A DNA stretch of 35,743 nucleotides, taken from contig JAUVTO010000003.1 in NCBI GenBank assembly GCA_030601485.1, forward strand, positions 1-35,743, in the 5' to 3' direction. Positions within the stretch are counted from its first letter, which is position 1; the number at the start of each line of letters is the position of its first letter. This stretch comes from Desulfobacterales bacterium (lineage in GTDB: Bacteria; Desulfobacterota; Desulfobacteria; Desulfobacterales; UBA11574). Both the position numbers and the translations under genes were made by a program. The notes below the pieces were generated by a model. The model was not told the DNA's origin. It was given only the letters and a program-made list of their open reading frames with translations, and ran no database searches. Of the stretch, positions 1 through 10,171 are shown piece after piece.

Positions 1-305
1 CTAACCATCGTAGCCTTGGTAGGCCGTTACCCTACCAACAAGCTAATGGTACGCGGGCTCCTCTCCAAACGATAGCTTACATGTAGAGGCCATCTTTGAT
101 TTTGAAAACCGAAGATTTCAAAATATTATCCGGTATTAGCATCGCTTTCGCGATGTTATCCCCAATTCAAGGGTAGATTACCCACGCGTTACTCACCCGT
201 GCGCCACTTTACTATCTTCTGCAAGCAGAAGAGTTCTCGTACGACTTGCATGTGTTAAGCACGCCGCCAGCGTTCATTCTGAGCCAGGATCAAACTCTCC
301 AATTA
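1..305 (-). rRNA. rrs: 16S ribosomal RNA, 5' part (cut by window edge)
   Basis: The minus strand reads into the universal bacterial 16S start: the complement of the 27F primer site lies at 279-298, followed by the conserved AACGCTGGCGGCGTGCTTAA block and the GGCGCACGGGTGAGTAACGC block. Aligning the primer site to E. coli position 8 puts the mature 5' end near 305. About 305 nt of an expected ~1540 nt are present and the rest lies beyond base 1. Transcription runs away from tyrS, downstream of the rny-tyrS genes on the same strand. The sequence looks deltaproteobacterial in the old sense, but I cannot place it more exactly without an alignment. Confidence 0.98.
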
Positions 306-455
306 AAATATATCAATTGCGTCTGCCTTCCGGCAGTCGCAATGAATTAACTGCGAAACCTAACTCACAAGCTGTCACTATTTAGTTTTCAAAGATCAAA
401 AAGAACCATTAAAAGAATGGCTTTTTAAGCCCATACTGTCAAAGAGAAACAGTTG

Positions 456-491
456 GAACTTTCATTATATGAAATCAATCTATATTGTCAA
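456..491 (-). promoter_or_regulatory. rRNA operon promoter, near-consensus sigma70
   Basis: On the minus strand a perfect TTGACA (-35, 486-491) and a perfect TATAAT (-10, 464-469) are separated by 16 bp, placing transcription start near 456, about 150 nt before the 16S 5' end. The leader then holds a hairpin with inverted arms at about 316-343 just before mature 16S (a likely RNase III-type processing stem) and a boxA-like TGATCTTTGAAAAC at 386-399. Directly upstream of the -35 lies a tandem A-tract repeat (separate entry). Confidence 0.85.
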
Positions 492-492
492 T

Positions 493-536
493 GTTTTTTT
501 TAAATTTGTACAAAGTTTTTTTTAAATTTGTACAAA
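493..536 (-). repeat. 22-bp perfect tandem repeat, likely rRNA UP element
   Basis: Two identical 22-bp units (493-514 and 515-536) abut the -35 box of the rRNA promoter. Each has an 8-bp A-tract (on the transcribed strand's sense orientation) and a TTTGTACAAA palindrome. The 22-bp period equals about two helical turns, so both A-tracts face the same side of the helix. A/T-rich tracts at this distance are known to bind the RNA polymerase alpha C-terminal domain; that this one does so is inference. Confidence 0.6.
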
Positions 537-569
537 AATTCTCAATTTTTTAGACCAAAAGAAACAAAA

Positions 570-598
570 TATTTAAAATTATTTGTTACCTTTGTCAA
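570..598 (-). promoter_or_regulatory. Possible second (upstream) rRNA promoter
   Basis: The minus strand has TTGACA at 593-598 and TAAATA at 570-575 with a 17-bp spacer. The -35 overlaps the tyrS stop codon. It would act as a distal P1 for the rRNA operon, firing about 105 bp upstream of the better promoter. The -10 is only a partial match, so this is tentative. Confidence 0.4.
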
Positions 599-1920
599 GA
601 CTTATTTTTAATTATTTTAATTTTATGATACCGTTTTTTTCCTGCCCTTAATAGTATTTCCAGGTCAACAATATCGCTATCGGTTAACAGGTAATCAAAG
701 GATTCTATCCGCTGGCCGTTAACATAGGCCCCTCCCTGCTCAATGAGCCTTCTGGCCGCACTTCCCGAGTTTGATAGACCCACCATATGATACAACTTAA
801 ATGCCGGAATACCCTCTTTAAATCGGTCTATCTCTATGTGTGAATGTGGGGTCGAATCAACACTACCTGCCGCTTCAATCTCTAAGGCCGGTAAAACACC
901 GCCATCTCGATGAATCGAACTTGACGGCAGAATGTCTTTAGGAACAACTCGAGCGCCAAATTGGCTTTTAGCATCATTATATGCATTGATCGCCTCTTCC
1001 TTTCCGTGAGCAATCTGAGTGGTTTCAAATGCCAGGACAACCTTAGCGCTGTTTAAATCGGCACCGTTTAATTTCTCAAGCTCCTTGATCTCCTCCATGG
1101 GCAAAAATGTAAACAGAGCCATAAATCTGGCTACATCTCGATCATCTGTATTTACCCAGTACTGATAATAATTATACGGCAACGTTCTGGCCGGATCAAG
1201 CCACACAGCACCTTCAGCTGTTTTGCCCATCTTTGCGCCGCTGCTGGTAGTGATTAACGGAAAGGTAATCCCAAATACGGTTTCTTGACGAACCCTTCTA
1301 ATTAACTCGACGCCGGCAACAATGTTACCCCATTGATCACTCCCTCCCATCTGCAATCTACATCCATAATGATCATAGAGTTCCAGAAAATCATAGGCCT
1401 GTAAAAGCATATAATTAAATTCAATAAAATTGAGACCTTCCTCGGATTCAAGGCGCATTTTATAGCTTTCGGCTTTTATCATACGATTAACAGAAAAATG
1501 TCGTCCAAAATCTCTTAAAAAAGGTATATACTTTAATTTAGTCAGCCAATCGGCATTGTTCAACATCAGCGCATTGTCATCGCTAAAGTCGATAAATCGG
1601 GACAGCTGTTTTTTAATCCCCATTGCGTTCTCATCTACCATCTCAGGTGTTAAAAGCTTACGCATTTCAGTCTTTCCACTGGGATCACCCACAAGGCCTG
1701 TCCCGCCCCCTATAAGCGCTATAGGACGATGGCCGTGTTTTTGCATATGTGCAAGTGACATTATCGGAACAAGGCTCCCCACATGGAGACTGGATGCTGT
1801 AGGATCAAAACCGATATAACAAGTCACCTGCCCGGCTTCGAGATATTGGTCCAGCACTTTCTCATGTGTTGTCTGATCAATAAAACCTCTTTCTTTAAGA
1901 ATATCGATCAAATTCGCCAT
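595..1920 (-). CDS. tyrS: Tyrosyl-tRNA synthetase
   Basis: The product charges tRNA-Tyr with tyrosine in the cytosol. At 441 residues it is slightly longer than the usual 400-430. The class I signature is seen as HVGS at residues 46-49 within GFDPTASSLHVGS, and the KMSKS-type loop as KMGKT near residue 230, followed by the family-typical region with PYNYYQYW. The C-terminal ~70 residues form an S4-like RNA-binding domain (LSNSGSAARRLIEQGGAYVNG). The ATG start has a GAGGT ribosome-binding site 11 nt upstream. It lies 30 nt downstream of rny on the same strand, probably cotranscribed, and ends just before the rRNA promoter region. Family assignment is firm. Confidence 0.97.
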   Translation of the reverse strand: MANLIDILKERGFIDQTTHEKVLDQYLEAGQVTCYIGFDPTASSLHVGSLVPIMSLAHMQKHGHRPIALIGGGTGLVGDPSGKTEMRKLLTPEMVDENAMGIKKQLSRFIDFSDDNALMLNNADWLTKLKYIPFLRDFGRHFSVNRMIKAESYKMRLESEEGLNFIEFNYMLLQAYDFLELYDHYGCRLQMGGSDQWGNIVAGVELIRRVRQETVFGITFPLITTSSGAKMGKTAEGAVWLDPARTLPYNYYQYWVNTDDRDVARFMALFTFLPMEEIKELEKLNGADLNSAKVVLAFETTQIAHGKEEAINAYNDAKSQFGARVVPKDILPSSSIHRDGGVLPALEIEAAGSVDSTPHSHIEIDRFKEGIPAFKLYHMVGLSNSGSAARRLIEQGGAYVNGQRIESFDYLLTDSDIVDLEILLRAGKKRYHKIKIIKNKS

Positions 1921-1950
1921 GTTATTTTTACCTCATTCATAATTTTCAAG

Positions 1951-3513
1951 TTATTTGTTTGCGTACTCTACGGCCCGGGTTTCGCGTATAACTGTAACCT
2001 TGATCTGGCCCGGAAAAGTTAGAGACTCTTCAATTTTTTTGGCAATATCTCTGCTGAGAAGCGTTGACTCTTCATCAGAGATAATACCACTTTCGACGAT
2101 AACCCTCAGTTCCCTTCCAGCCTGAATGGCGAAGGTATTGGCAACTCCATTAAATGAGTTTGCTATGTTTTCAAGGTCTTCCAACCTTTTGATATAATTT
2201 TCAAGCAGCTCCTTACGAGCTCCGGGTCTTGCCCCGGATAAAGCATCAGCAGCTTGTATCAACAAATCATACACCGAACTCGGCGGCACATCTTCATGAT
2301 GAGCGGCAATGGCATGCACGACCTCAGGTGTTTCACCAAATTTTTTTGCGAGCTTAGAACCGATTATAGCATGCTGGCCTTCAACCTCGCGGTCAATCGC
2401 CTTTCCGATATCATGCAATAATCCCATGCGCCTCGCCAGTTTCGAGTTCAGCCCCAATTCAGATGCCATAATACCGCTTATAACACCCACCTCGACCGAA
2501 TGCTGCAGAACATTCTGAGCATAACTGGTACGAAACTTTAATCGACCGATATAGTTAATAAGTTCGCTATGAATACCGTGAACACCCAAATCAAAGGCCG
2601 CCTGTTCTCCAGCTTCTTTTATGGTTAAATCAACCTCTTTCCCAACTTTTTTAACAACATCCTCAATGCGAGCCGGATGAATCCGACCATCCGCTATTAA
2701 TCGCATCAGTGAAAGCCTGGCAACCTCGCGTCGAACCGGATTAAAACCAGACAAGATGACCGCCTCAGGTGTATCATCAATGATAAGATCAATACCGGTT
2801 GCCGCCTCAAGGGCACGAATATTTCTACCTTCTCTGCCAATTATTCGCCCTTTCATCTCATCGTTTGGAAGTTGAACCACTGAAACAGTATGTTCAGCAA
2901 CAAAATCTCCGGCGTACCTTTGGATGGCAGTAGCCATGATCTTTGTGGCTTTTTTTGTTGCCTGTTCTTTTGTTTCATTCTCTATCCTTTTGATAATCTT
3001 GGCACCTTCATATCGTGCCTCGTTTTCCATGGCCCTAATCAGAAGTTCCTTGGCCTGTTCCGCCGTTAAACCGGAAATTTTTTCAAGCTGTCTTTTTTGT
3101 TCTTCAATAAGCTCATTATATTTAATTTTAATCCGCTCTATTTCTTCCTCTCTAATCCCAAGCTTTTTCTCTTTTCGCGAAATGTCCCGTTCTCTGCGTT
3201 CGAATTGATCTATCTTGCGGTCGATATTCTCCTCTTTTTGAATCAACCGCTGCTCTTTCTTTTTCAATTCATATTTAGTCTCTTTAGTATCAGCATCAAA
3301 CTCACTTTTCATTTTGAAAAGTTTGTCTTTAACCTCCAGTTGGGCTTCTTTTATCAGAGTTTCTGATCTTCTCTTGGCATCCTCTAATATTCGCGAAGTT
3401 TCCCTTTCAGCCGCCTTAACTTTCTGAGCTACAATTATCCCTTTAACCCAATAGGCAATCGCAAAGCCTATCACGAATGCAATCATGCCTATTAATAAAT
3501 TATATTCATTCAT
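1951..3513 (-). CDS. rny: Ribonuclease Y
   Basis: This membrane-anchored endoribonuclease initiates mRNA decay. The 520 residues show, in order: one N-terminal membrane segment (about residues 5-28), a long Lys/Glu/Arg-rich coiled coil (about 30-190), a KH RNA-binding domain with [15 protein letters not shown] (about 225-240), and an HD phosphohydrolase domain with [17 protein letters not shown] and the AHHE motif. Length and order match the family. The ATG is preceded by GGGGAG. The gene follows the 6S RNA gene and precedes tyrS. Its own promoter could lie in the 290-bp gap after 6S RNA, but no strong -35/-10 pair was seen there. Confidence 0.97.
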   Translation of the reverse strand: MNEYNLLIGMIAFVIGFAIAYWVKGIIVAQKVKAAERETSRILEDAKRRSETLIKEAQLEVKDKLFKMKSEFDADTKETKYELKKKEQRLIQKEENIDRKIDQFERRERDISRKEKKLGIREEEIERIKIKYNELIEEQKRQLEKISGLTAEQAKELLIRAMENEARYEGAKIIKRIENETKEQATKKATKIMATAIQRYAGDFVAEHTVSVVQLPNDEMKGRIIGREGRNIRALEAATGIDLIIDDTPEAVILSGFNPVRREVARLSLMRLIADGRIHPARIEDVVKKVGKEVDLTIKEAGEQAAFDLGVHGIHSELINYIGRLKFRTSYAQNVLQHSVEVGVISGIMASELGLNSKLARRMGLLHDIGKAIDREVEGQHAIIGSKLAKKFGETPEVVHAIAAHHEDVPPSSVYDLLIQAADALSGARPGARKELLENYIKRLEDLENIANSFNGVANTFAIQAGRELRVIVESGIISDEESTLLSRDIAKKIEESLTFPGQIKVTVIRETRAVEYANK

Positions 3514-3802
3514 TAGCCTACTCCCCGGAAATATTCATATTCAACACTCTCATCCAGATTAAACCTTTTAGTTTTACCTGTAAATTTCAATAGGTTAGTT
3601 TGATATCAGATAAAATTAGCCGCTATACGATACGACTTATGAAGAATGTTATAATAAGGCAGATTATGAATGAGAAATTGAGGAAAAGCCAGGTAAGGTA
3701 GCTAAAAAATTGATGATTTCTGTATGCCTTTAATGTTTCAATAGATTTGTACCGGCACTTCCTGCCATATCAGATTGATCGCCATCTTTGATCTGAATTA
3801 AG
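3514..3802. other. Intergenic gap between 6S RNA and rny, no gene seen
   Basis: This 289-bp A/T-rich stretch has no open frame worth calling on either strand. Just past the 6S 3' end there is a small inverted pair around 3755-3770 (CCGGCACTTCCTGCC region), too weak to call a terminator. The rny ribosome-binding site lies at its left end. I see no clear promoter. Confidence 0.6.
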
Positions 3803-3996
3803 CAGGACCCCTGCCACAATGCCGTGTTGGGAGGTCTTTGAGCCAATAAAATAAAGTGGGCGCCTTTTATAATTTCTTTAGGCTTTTCTGTACGAGCAGA
3901 ACATGCGCACCAAAATCAGGGAAGGCTCCCTTTAAATGGATGTTGGGTCAAAGAACATCTTCCAATCACAAACACGGCAGGGGTCAAACGCCTGGT
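3803..3996 (-). ncRNA. ssrS: 6S RNA (RNA polymerase-sigma70 regulator)
   Basis: 6S RNA mimics an open promoter and sequesters the sigma70 holoenzyme in stationary phase. On the minus strand the 5' arm GACCCCTGCCGTGTT (about 3971-3985) pairs with the 3' arm AACACGGCA...TGGCAGGGGTC (about 3805-3829), giving the long closing stem. About 130 nt in between can form an interrupted rod with a large central bubble. The length (~190 nt) and the position immediately downstream of zapA are the classical 6S setting. A TATAAT -10 box at 4017-4022 lies just upstream. Ends are approximate. A covariance-model search would settle it. Confidence 0.85.
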
Positions 3997-4009
3997 TTAA
4001 GAAACATTA

Positions 4010-4022
4010 AGATCAAATTATA
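4010..4022 (-). promoter_or_regulatory. -10 box likely driving 6S RNA
   Basis: The minus strand shows TATAAT at 4017-4022, placing a start near 4010, about 15 nt before the folded part of 6S RNA. No recognisable -35 lies 16-18 bp upstream, so the promoter would be a weak or extended type. Confidence 0.45.
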
Positions 4023-4132
4023 TCCTGTGAGGATAACAAAAACTTCCTGGATTTGTCCTTAATAAATACAGGCATTAAGGGAGAAAAGGGGAAATACAAC
4101 CTATAGTAGTGGTATCAACTTGTTAAAAACCT

Positions 4133-4426
4133 TCAATCATTTACCGCAGCATCCAATTCGCGTATCAGATTCGCTGATTTTTTCGAAATATGTATCAACA
4201 AGTCTGAATATTTTCTTTTTTGCTCAATATTTTCATTCGCAATATTAAGTGCGGCTAAAATCAAAGTCGCAAATTTAGCAACTGATGACTGACTCGAATG
4301 TTGAGTTTCAACCTTGGTCACTTCTTTGACAAGGTAATCAGCAACCTCTTTAGCGTTGGTTATGTCTGATTCTGTTTTAAACGTATAAGGCTGCCCAAAA
4401 AGTTCTATTGTTACAAGTTGTTCCAA
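4133..4426 (-). CDS. zapA: Cell division protein ZapA
   Basis: This small cytosolic protein binds and bundles FtsZ at the division ring. The 97-residue product has the ZapA layout: an N-terminal beta-rich part starting VTIELFGQPYTFKTES, then a long helix/coiled coil with the ALNIANENIEQKRKYSDL segment, ending in an acidic tail. The start appears to be TTG at 4424-4426: an in-frame TAA lies upstream and no ATG or GTG lies between. It sits between zapB-like and 6S RNA genes on the same strand, the usual zapA-6S linkage. Its neighbour's division role supports the call. Confidence 0.9.
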   Translation of the reverse strand: MEQLVTIELFGQPYTFKTESDITNAKEVADYLVKEVTKVETQHSSQSSVAKFATLILAALNIANENIEQKRKYSDLLIHISKKSANLIRELDAAVND

Positions 4427-4469
4427 TGAATAAGTTCTTCTACCTTTTTAGAATCATCCCTTTTGGCCG

Positions 4470-4712
4470 TTATTCAACCTCTGCAATATCCTCTATCCTG
4501 ACCAAAAGACTATCAATCTTTGACCGGATCAAAGCCTTTTCTTGTGTGTAATTGGTTTCAGCATCAACCTTACCTTGAAGCTCTTCCTCCAACCTCTTAA
4601 TTTTATTCCTAAGTTCTAGGTTTGTCGCCTCAAGTGACTTATAAACATCGATTAATTTTTCAACTTTTTTTTCAATTTCTTCAAATTGTCTTAAGATAAT
4701 TTCGTTATCCAA
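4470..4712 (-). CDS. zapB: ZapB-type coiled-coil cell division protein
   Basis: An 80-residue protein that is almost entirely one predicted coiled coil, with heptad-like spacing of Ile/Leu and abundant Glu/Lys (for example FEEIEKKVEKLIDVYKSLE). Small all-coiled-coil proteins next to zapA belong to the ZapB group, which links ZapA to the division ring. It is the same length as ZapB (~80 aa). Such proteins have little sequence signature, so the name rests mainly on size, coiled coil and the adjacent zapA 43 bp downstream. Confidence 0.75.
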   Translation of the reverse strand: MDNEIILRQFEEIEKKVEKLIDVYKSLEATNLELRNKIKRLEEELQGKVDAETNYTQEKALIRSKIDSLLVRIEDIAEVE

Positions 4713-4738
4713 TCTTACACCTCATAATCTGTTTGTTT

Positions 4739-4768
4739 AATATAATCTTTTATATAACCGAAAGTCAA
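4739..4768 (-). promoter_or_regulatory. Promoter for zapB-zapA-6S-rny
   Basis: The minus strand reads TTGACT (4763-4768), an 18-bp spacer, and TATATT (4739-4744). It overlaps the 3' end of the upstream nucleotidyltransferase gene and would start transcription about 20 nt before the zapB ATG. Confidence 0.6.
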
Positions 4769-5517
4769 GATTTATTCCTTACCCGGTTATGCAAAATGTT
4801 TTCAACCGTCATAAGGTCATGTATGGTGTTAACCCCAACAGTCTCCTCGCTATCGTCACCAATAAGCACCCCCACAACCTTTCCTTCCCTATATCCTAAT
4901 TCAACAATATCGGTTAGATAAAACTCGCCTTGTACGTTGTCGGATTTAATTTTTTTTAATGAATCAATCAAAATTTCTTTTTTAACGCAATATATGCCGG
5001 TGTTAATTGTCTTTATGCTCTTTTGCTTAGCGGATGCATCCGCTTCTTCTACTATTCCTGACACATTCATCTTTTCATCAAACAAAACCCTTCCGTAACC
5101 TTTGGGATTGTCAATTGTTACGGCTAAAAGTGATATGTCTCGTTTAGCTATAATATGATCTTTTAAAAGCCTCATAACGGTTTCAAAAGTTAGAAGTGGT
5201 ACATCACCACATAAAATAATAACTTCTTTAGTATGATCAGGCAGATAAGGGAGTGCGCACGAAGCGGCATGACCTGTCCCGAGTTGATCTTTTTGTAAGG
5301 CAAAAATAACATTAGCATTTTCTGATACTACTTTTCGGACTTTATCAGCCTGATTGCCGATAACAAGAACAACATCATTTCCAGCAACTCTTTTGGCCAT
5401 CTCTACAACATACATAATCATGGGCTTACCGAAAATCTCGTGCAATACTTTTGCTTTTTCGGATTTCATACGTTTGCCCATTCCGGCGGCAAGTATTACA
5501 ATAGCTGGTTTTCCCAT
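4765..5517 (-). CDS. GlmU-type nucleotidyltransferase, uridylyltransferase domain only
   Basis: The 250-residue protein matches the N-terminal half of GlmU, which makes UDP-GlcNAc from GlcNAc-1-phosphate and UTP. It shows the nucleotide-binding start VILAAGMGKRMKSEKAKVLH, then LGTGHAASCALP, ILCGDVPLL (metal/UTP region), NPKGYGRVL, NTGIYCV and GEFYLTDIV. A short C-terminal segment with GVNTIHDLMTVENI reaches the usual linker helix and then stops. The left-handed beta-helix acetyltransferase domain (about 200 more residues) is absent, and the next gene begins 52 bp on, so this is not a recent frameshift. It may work with a separate acetyltransferase or on another sugar phosphate. It lies between the atp operon terminator and zapB. 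Confidence 0.8.
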   Translation of the reverse strand: MGKPAIVILAAGMGKRMKSEKAKVLHEIFGKPMIMYVVEMAKRVAGNDVVLVIGNQADKVRKVVSENANVIFALQKDQLGTGHAASCALPYLPDHTKEVIILCGDVPLLTFETVMRLLKDHIIAKRDISLLAVTIDNPKGYGRVLFDEKMNVSGIVEEADASAKQKSIKTINTGIYCVKKEILIDSLKKIKSDNVQGEFYLTDIVELGYREGKVVGVLIGDDSEETVGVNTIHDLMTVENILHNRVRNKS

Positions 5518-5595
5518 AATATTTTCCTTTTTTCACCCATCTCAAAACGCTCTTTCTTTTATATTTTAAACCAGGAGCATTGAATCCTTTGTTTT

Positions 5596-5632
5596 AAAAC
5601 AAAAAGGGCAAACCATATTTTTGGTCTGCCCT
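5596..5632 (-). terminator. Intrinsic terminator of the ATP synthase operon
   Basis: On the minus strand AGGGCAGACC and GGTTTGCCCT (5605-5632) form a stem with one internal mismatch and a short A/T loop, followed by a U-rich run (TTTTTGTTTT). It lies 80 bp past the atpC stop. Confidence 0.85.
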
Positions 5633-5709
5633 CATTATTATATAAATCCAACGATCATTTCCCGTATCTCAGGGATAAATATAAACTCAAAAGCCAACGG
5701 TATTTTTTA

Positions 5710-6120
5710 CTATTGCTTTGTTCCAGCAATCCTTATTCGATGCAAGGCTCTCTCCAGAGCTGCCTTGGCTCTCGCAAAGTCGATATCCTCATCTTCTTTT
5801 TCCAAACGTTTCTGGGCTCGTTCCATTGCAGCCTGTGCACGTCCGGTATCAATGTCACGTCTCCTTTCAGCCGATTCTGCCAGCACCGTAAGCTTATCCG
5901 GAAGCGCTTCAGCAAATCCACCGCTGGCAAAAATATATCTTTGCCCCCCGTCTGCACCCGTATAATGGATCATGCCTGTTTTTAAGGTCGTCAAAAAAGT
6001 GGTATGGCCGACAAGTACGCCAAACTCACCAAGACTTCCGGGAGCCACCGCAATTTGGACTTCTTCGCTAACAACCACTTTTTCAGGGGTAACCACTTCT
6101 AATGTAATATTTCCAGCCAT
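5710..6120 (-). CDS. atpC: ATP synthase F1 epsilon subunit
   Basis: Central-stalk subunit that couples rotation and can inhibit ATP hydrolysis. The 136 residues have the N-terminal beta sandwich (ITLEVVTPEKVVVSEEV, GSLGEFGVLVGHTTFLTTLKTG) and a C-terminal two-helix domain rich in Glu/Arg/Ala (about 90-135). Length is typical. The ATG has AGGGG upstream. It is the last gene of the operon, 16 bp after atpD, and is followed by the terminator near 5600. Confidence 0.97.
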   Translation of the reverse strand: MAGNITLEVVTPEKVVVSEEVQIAVAPGSLGEFGVLVGHTTFLTTLKTGMIHYTGADGGQRYIFASGGFAEALPDKLTVLAESAERRRDIDTGRAQAAMERAQKRLEKEDEDIDFARAKAALERALHRIRIAGTKQ

Positions 6121-6136
6121 CCGTTTCCCCTCATAA

Positions 6137-7555
<1,419 letters not shown>

Positions 7556-7581
7556 CTATAGACCTCCAAATCTGTTGTTTG

Positions 7582-7607
7582 TTATTTGTTAATCGATTAA
7601 CAAATAA
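7582..7607. repeat. 26-bp perfect palindrome between atpG and atpD
   Basis: Centred on the ATCGAT at 7592-7597, the 13-bp arms are exactly complementary (TTATTTGTTAATC and its complement). It can form an A/U-rich hairpin in the mRNA about 26 nt before the atpD ATG without covering the ribosome-binding site. It could be an mRNA processing or stabilising site, or a DNA operator. Function is not shown. Confidence 0.7.
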
Positions 7608-7627
7608 TTAGTGACTATTTCCCAGGT

Positions 7628-8518
7628 TTATCCTCTAAGGGCCTCGGCACCGCCGACTATATCCATCAACTCTGCGGTTATGGATGCCTGCCGAGCCTTG
7701 TTGTATGCCAGAGTGAGATTGTCTATCATATCGTCACAAGCTTTTGACGCATTGTCCATGGCCATCATCCGTGCGGCATGTTCGCTGGTAGATGTCTCCA
7801 GTAACGCACTGTATAACTGAACATATACGCTCCTTGGCAGTAGCTCACCCAAAAGTTCATCAGGAGATGGTTCGCAAATATGCTCCGCCAGATACGGCTT
7901 GTCCTGGTCTTCGGCCTCATCTTCATCAGATTCCATTGGCGGTATGGGAAGCAACTGTTTTATTGTCGCGACCTGCCGTCCCATGCTAATAAACTCTGAA
8001 TAAACGACATAGACTTCGTCATATTCTCCATTAAGAAATCCGTCTATCAAGCCTTTGCCGGCTGTGGAAGCAATATTGAACTTGATTACAGTCCCAATGA
8101 CGTCAATATGCTCGCTTCTGATAGAAATTTGTTTTTTACGACACCAATCCCGTCCCTTTTTGCCAAAGTTTGTAACGGAGAACTCTATATCCTCTCCGGC
8201 TTCTTTTATAAATGAATCGGCTTTGGAAATAAGGTGTGCATTGAAACCGCCGCACAAGCCCCGATCGGAAGTGCACAAAATAATATGTTTTTTTATGACT
8301 TCATCATGCGGCAAAAGAAGAGGGTTTGTTTCTTCTCCTGCTCTTCCTGAAAGACCTCCAAGAACTTCGGCGAACTTTTCAGCATAGGATCGAAAACCCT
8401 CCATATTGGTCTGGGCGCCACGCAATCTGGAAGCCGCCACCATGTTCATGGCTTTTGTGATTTGTTTTGTCTTCTTTACCGCACCTATTTTTGTTTTGAC
8501 CTCTTTTAACGTCGCCAT
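7628..8518 (-). CDS. atpG: ATP synthase F1 gamma subunit
   Basis: Rotor shaft of F1. The 296 residues start with ATLKEVKTKIGAVKKTKQITKAMNMVA and end with the matching C-terminal helix containing MDNASKACDDMIDNLTLAYNKARQA. These two helices form the family's antiparallel coiled coil. The Rossmann-like middle includes TSDRGLCGGFNAHL. A mildly acidic insert (ESDEDEAEDQDK, about residues 198-209) is longer than in E. coli. It lies 135 bp downstream of atpA, a gap with small hairpins (ATCGCTTCGCGAT near 8550). Confidence 0.97.
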   Translation of the reverse strand: MATLKEVKTKIGAVKKTKQITKAMNMVAASRLRGAQTNMEGFRSYAEKFAEVLGGLSGRAGEETNPLLLPHDEVIKKHIILCTSDRGLCGGFNAHLISKADSFIKEAGEDIEFSVTNFGKKGRDWCRKKQISIRSEHIDVIGTVIKFNIASTAGKGLIDGFLNGEYDEVYVVYSEFISMGRQVATIKQLLPIPPMESDEDEAEDQDKPYLAEHICEPSPDELLGELLPRSVYVQLYSALLETSTSEHAARMMAMDNASKACDDMIDNLTLAYNKARQASITAELMDIVGGAEALRG

Positions 8519-8653
8519 ACAAATCAGCCTTTATAATTCAAGTTATACAATCGCTTCGCGATTCTATGAAACGTCCACATTCGGCGGACTTAAAAAAAAG
8601 AAATTTCTATACTATTCAATTGCCTGTTATACAAATCAACAAATAACGAATAA

Positions 8654-10171
8654 CTATTTGATTGTATCCTTGAACTCCTCGTCATAAGCGTTCAGGGCCT
8701 CGGCCATAACTTTGTCAAGCTCATCTGATATCTCTTGTTTCTCCGCAATTTCAGTAAAAATCTGAGGATATCTGTCTTCAATAAAAGGGTACAGCCCGGC
8801 CTCATATTTCCCTAAAACACCAACCGGATATTTGTCGAGAAAACCTTTTGTTCCTGCATAGAGTAATGTCACCTGTCTTTCAACCGAGAGCGGTTGAAAC
8901 TGCGGTTGCTTCAAAATCTCAACAAGCCTTTCTCCACGGGCAAGCTGTGCCTGAGTTGTCTTATCCAGGTCGCTTCCAAAAGCGGCAAACGCTTCAAGTT
9001 CACGGAACTGGGCCAGATCAAGCCTGAGGGTACCGGCCACCTGTTTCATGGCTTTGACCTGAGCCGCACCCCCCACGCGAGACACAGAAAGTCCGACATT
9101 AATTGCAGGCCTAACACCTGCAAAGAACAGACTGGGCTCAAGAAAGATCTGCCCGTCGGTAATGGAAATAACATTTGTCGGAATATATGCTGCAACATCA
9201 CCTGCCTGGGTTTCAATAATCGGAAGCGCGGTGAGAGAACCGGCGCCCAGCTCGTCGTTGAGCTTAGCGGCTCGTTCCAGCAGGCGGGAGTGATTATAAA
9301 AAATATCACCCGGGTAAGCTTCACGACCTGGTGGACGTCTCAAAAGAAGTGAAACCTGGCGATATGACGCCGCCTGTTTTGAAAGGTCATCATAGATTAT
9401 GAGCGCATGCATCTTATTGTCCCGGAAATATTCCCCCATGGCACATCCCGAATAAGGAGCGATATACTGCAATGTTGCCGGGTCGCTGGCACAGGCTGCA
9501 ATAACAATCGTATATTCCATGGCCCCGTGTTTTTCAAGGGCGGCAACGACCTGGGCAACCGTCGATTTTTTCTGACCGCAAGCCACATAAATACAGTAAA
9601 CATCCGTATTTTTCTGATTAATGATGGCATCCACCACAAGAGCTGTTTTGCCGATCTGGCGGTCACCAATGACAAGTTCTCGTTGGCCGCGGCCCACCGG
9701 TGTCATGGCATCAATAGCTTTTGCTCCGGTGTACATGGGTTCATGCACACCCTTTCTGTCAATAACACCCGGCGCAACCATCTCGACCCTTCTGGTTTCT
9801 TTGGTATCTATCGGTCCCTTGCCATCAAGAGGTTCACCAACTGCCGAAAGTACCCGCCCAAGGACACCTTTCCCCACAGGAACCTCAGCAATTCGGCCGG
9901 TCCGCTTGACCATATCACCTTCTTTGATACCGAAGTCATCACCCATAACGGCAATGCCTACGTTATCTTCCTCAAGGTTCAGCACAAGGCCAAAAATGCC
10001 ACCCGGAAATTCAACCAGCTCCATGGCCATAACCTTTTCCAGACCATACACTCTGGCAATACCATCACCCACCGACAAAACAACCCCTGTTTCACTCAAT
10101 TCGACTTTCTTGTCGTAATCCGTAATCTGTTCCTTAATAATCTGACTTATTTCTTCAGCTTTTAGTTCCAT
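8654..10171 (-). CDS. atpA: ATP synthase F1 alpha subunit
   Basis: Non-catalytic nucleotide-binding subunit of F1. The 505-residue product has the Walker A loop GDRQIGKT at residues 169-176, the IYDDLSKQA Walker B region, and the family signature [14 protein letters not shown]. The AGGGG ribosome-binding site lies inside the end of atpH. Start and stop overlap atpH by one base, indicating translational coupling. Confidence 0.99.
   Translation of the reverse strand: MELKAEEISQIIKEQITDYDKKVELSETGVVLSVGDGIARVYGLEKVMAMELVEFPGGIFGLVLNLEEDNVGIAVMGDDFGIKEGDMVKRTGRIAEVPVGKGVLGRVLSAVGEPLDGKGPIDTKETRRVEMVAPGVIDRKGVHEPMYTGAKAIDAMTPVGRGQRELVIGDRQIGKTALVVDAIINQKNTDVYCIYVACGQKKSTVAQVVAALEKHGAMEYTIVIAACASDPATLQYIAPYSGCAMGEYFRDNKMHALIIYDDLSKQAASYRQVSLLLRRPPGREAYPGDIFYNHSRLLERAAKLNDELGAGSLTALPIIETQAGDVAAYIPTNVISITDGQIFLEPSLFFAGVRPAINVGLSVSRVGGAAQVKAMKQVAGTLRLDLAQFRELEAFAAFGSDLDKTTQAQLARGERLVEILKQPQFQPLSVERQVTLLYAGTKGFLDKYPVGVLGKYEAGLYPFIEDRYPQIFTEIAEKQEISDELDKVMAEALNAYDEEFKDTIK

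Noticed and set aside
493-536. CRISPR-like repeats
   Set aside because: Only two abutting units without spacers; no cas genes and no repeat-spacer pattern anywhere in the window.
9407-10165. Long plus-strand frame of 252 codons opposite atpA
   Set aside because: It lies wholly antisense to a well-defined atpA; the translation has no family resemblance and the start lacks a ribosome-binding site.
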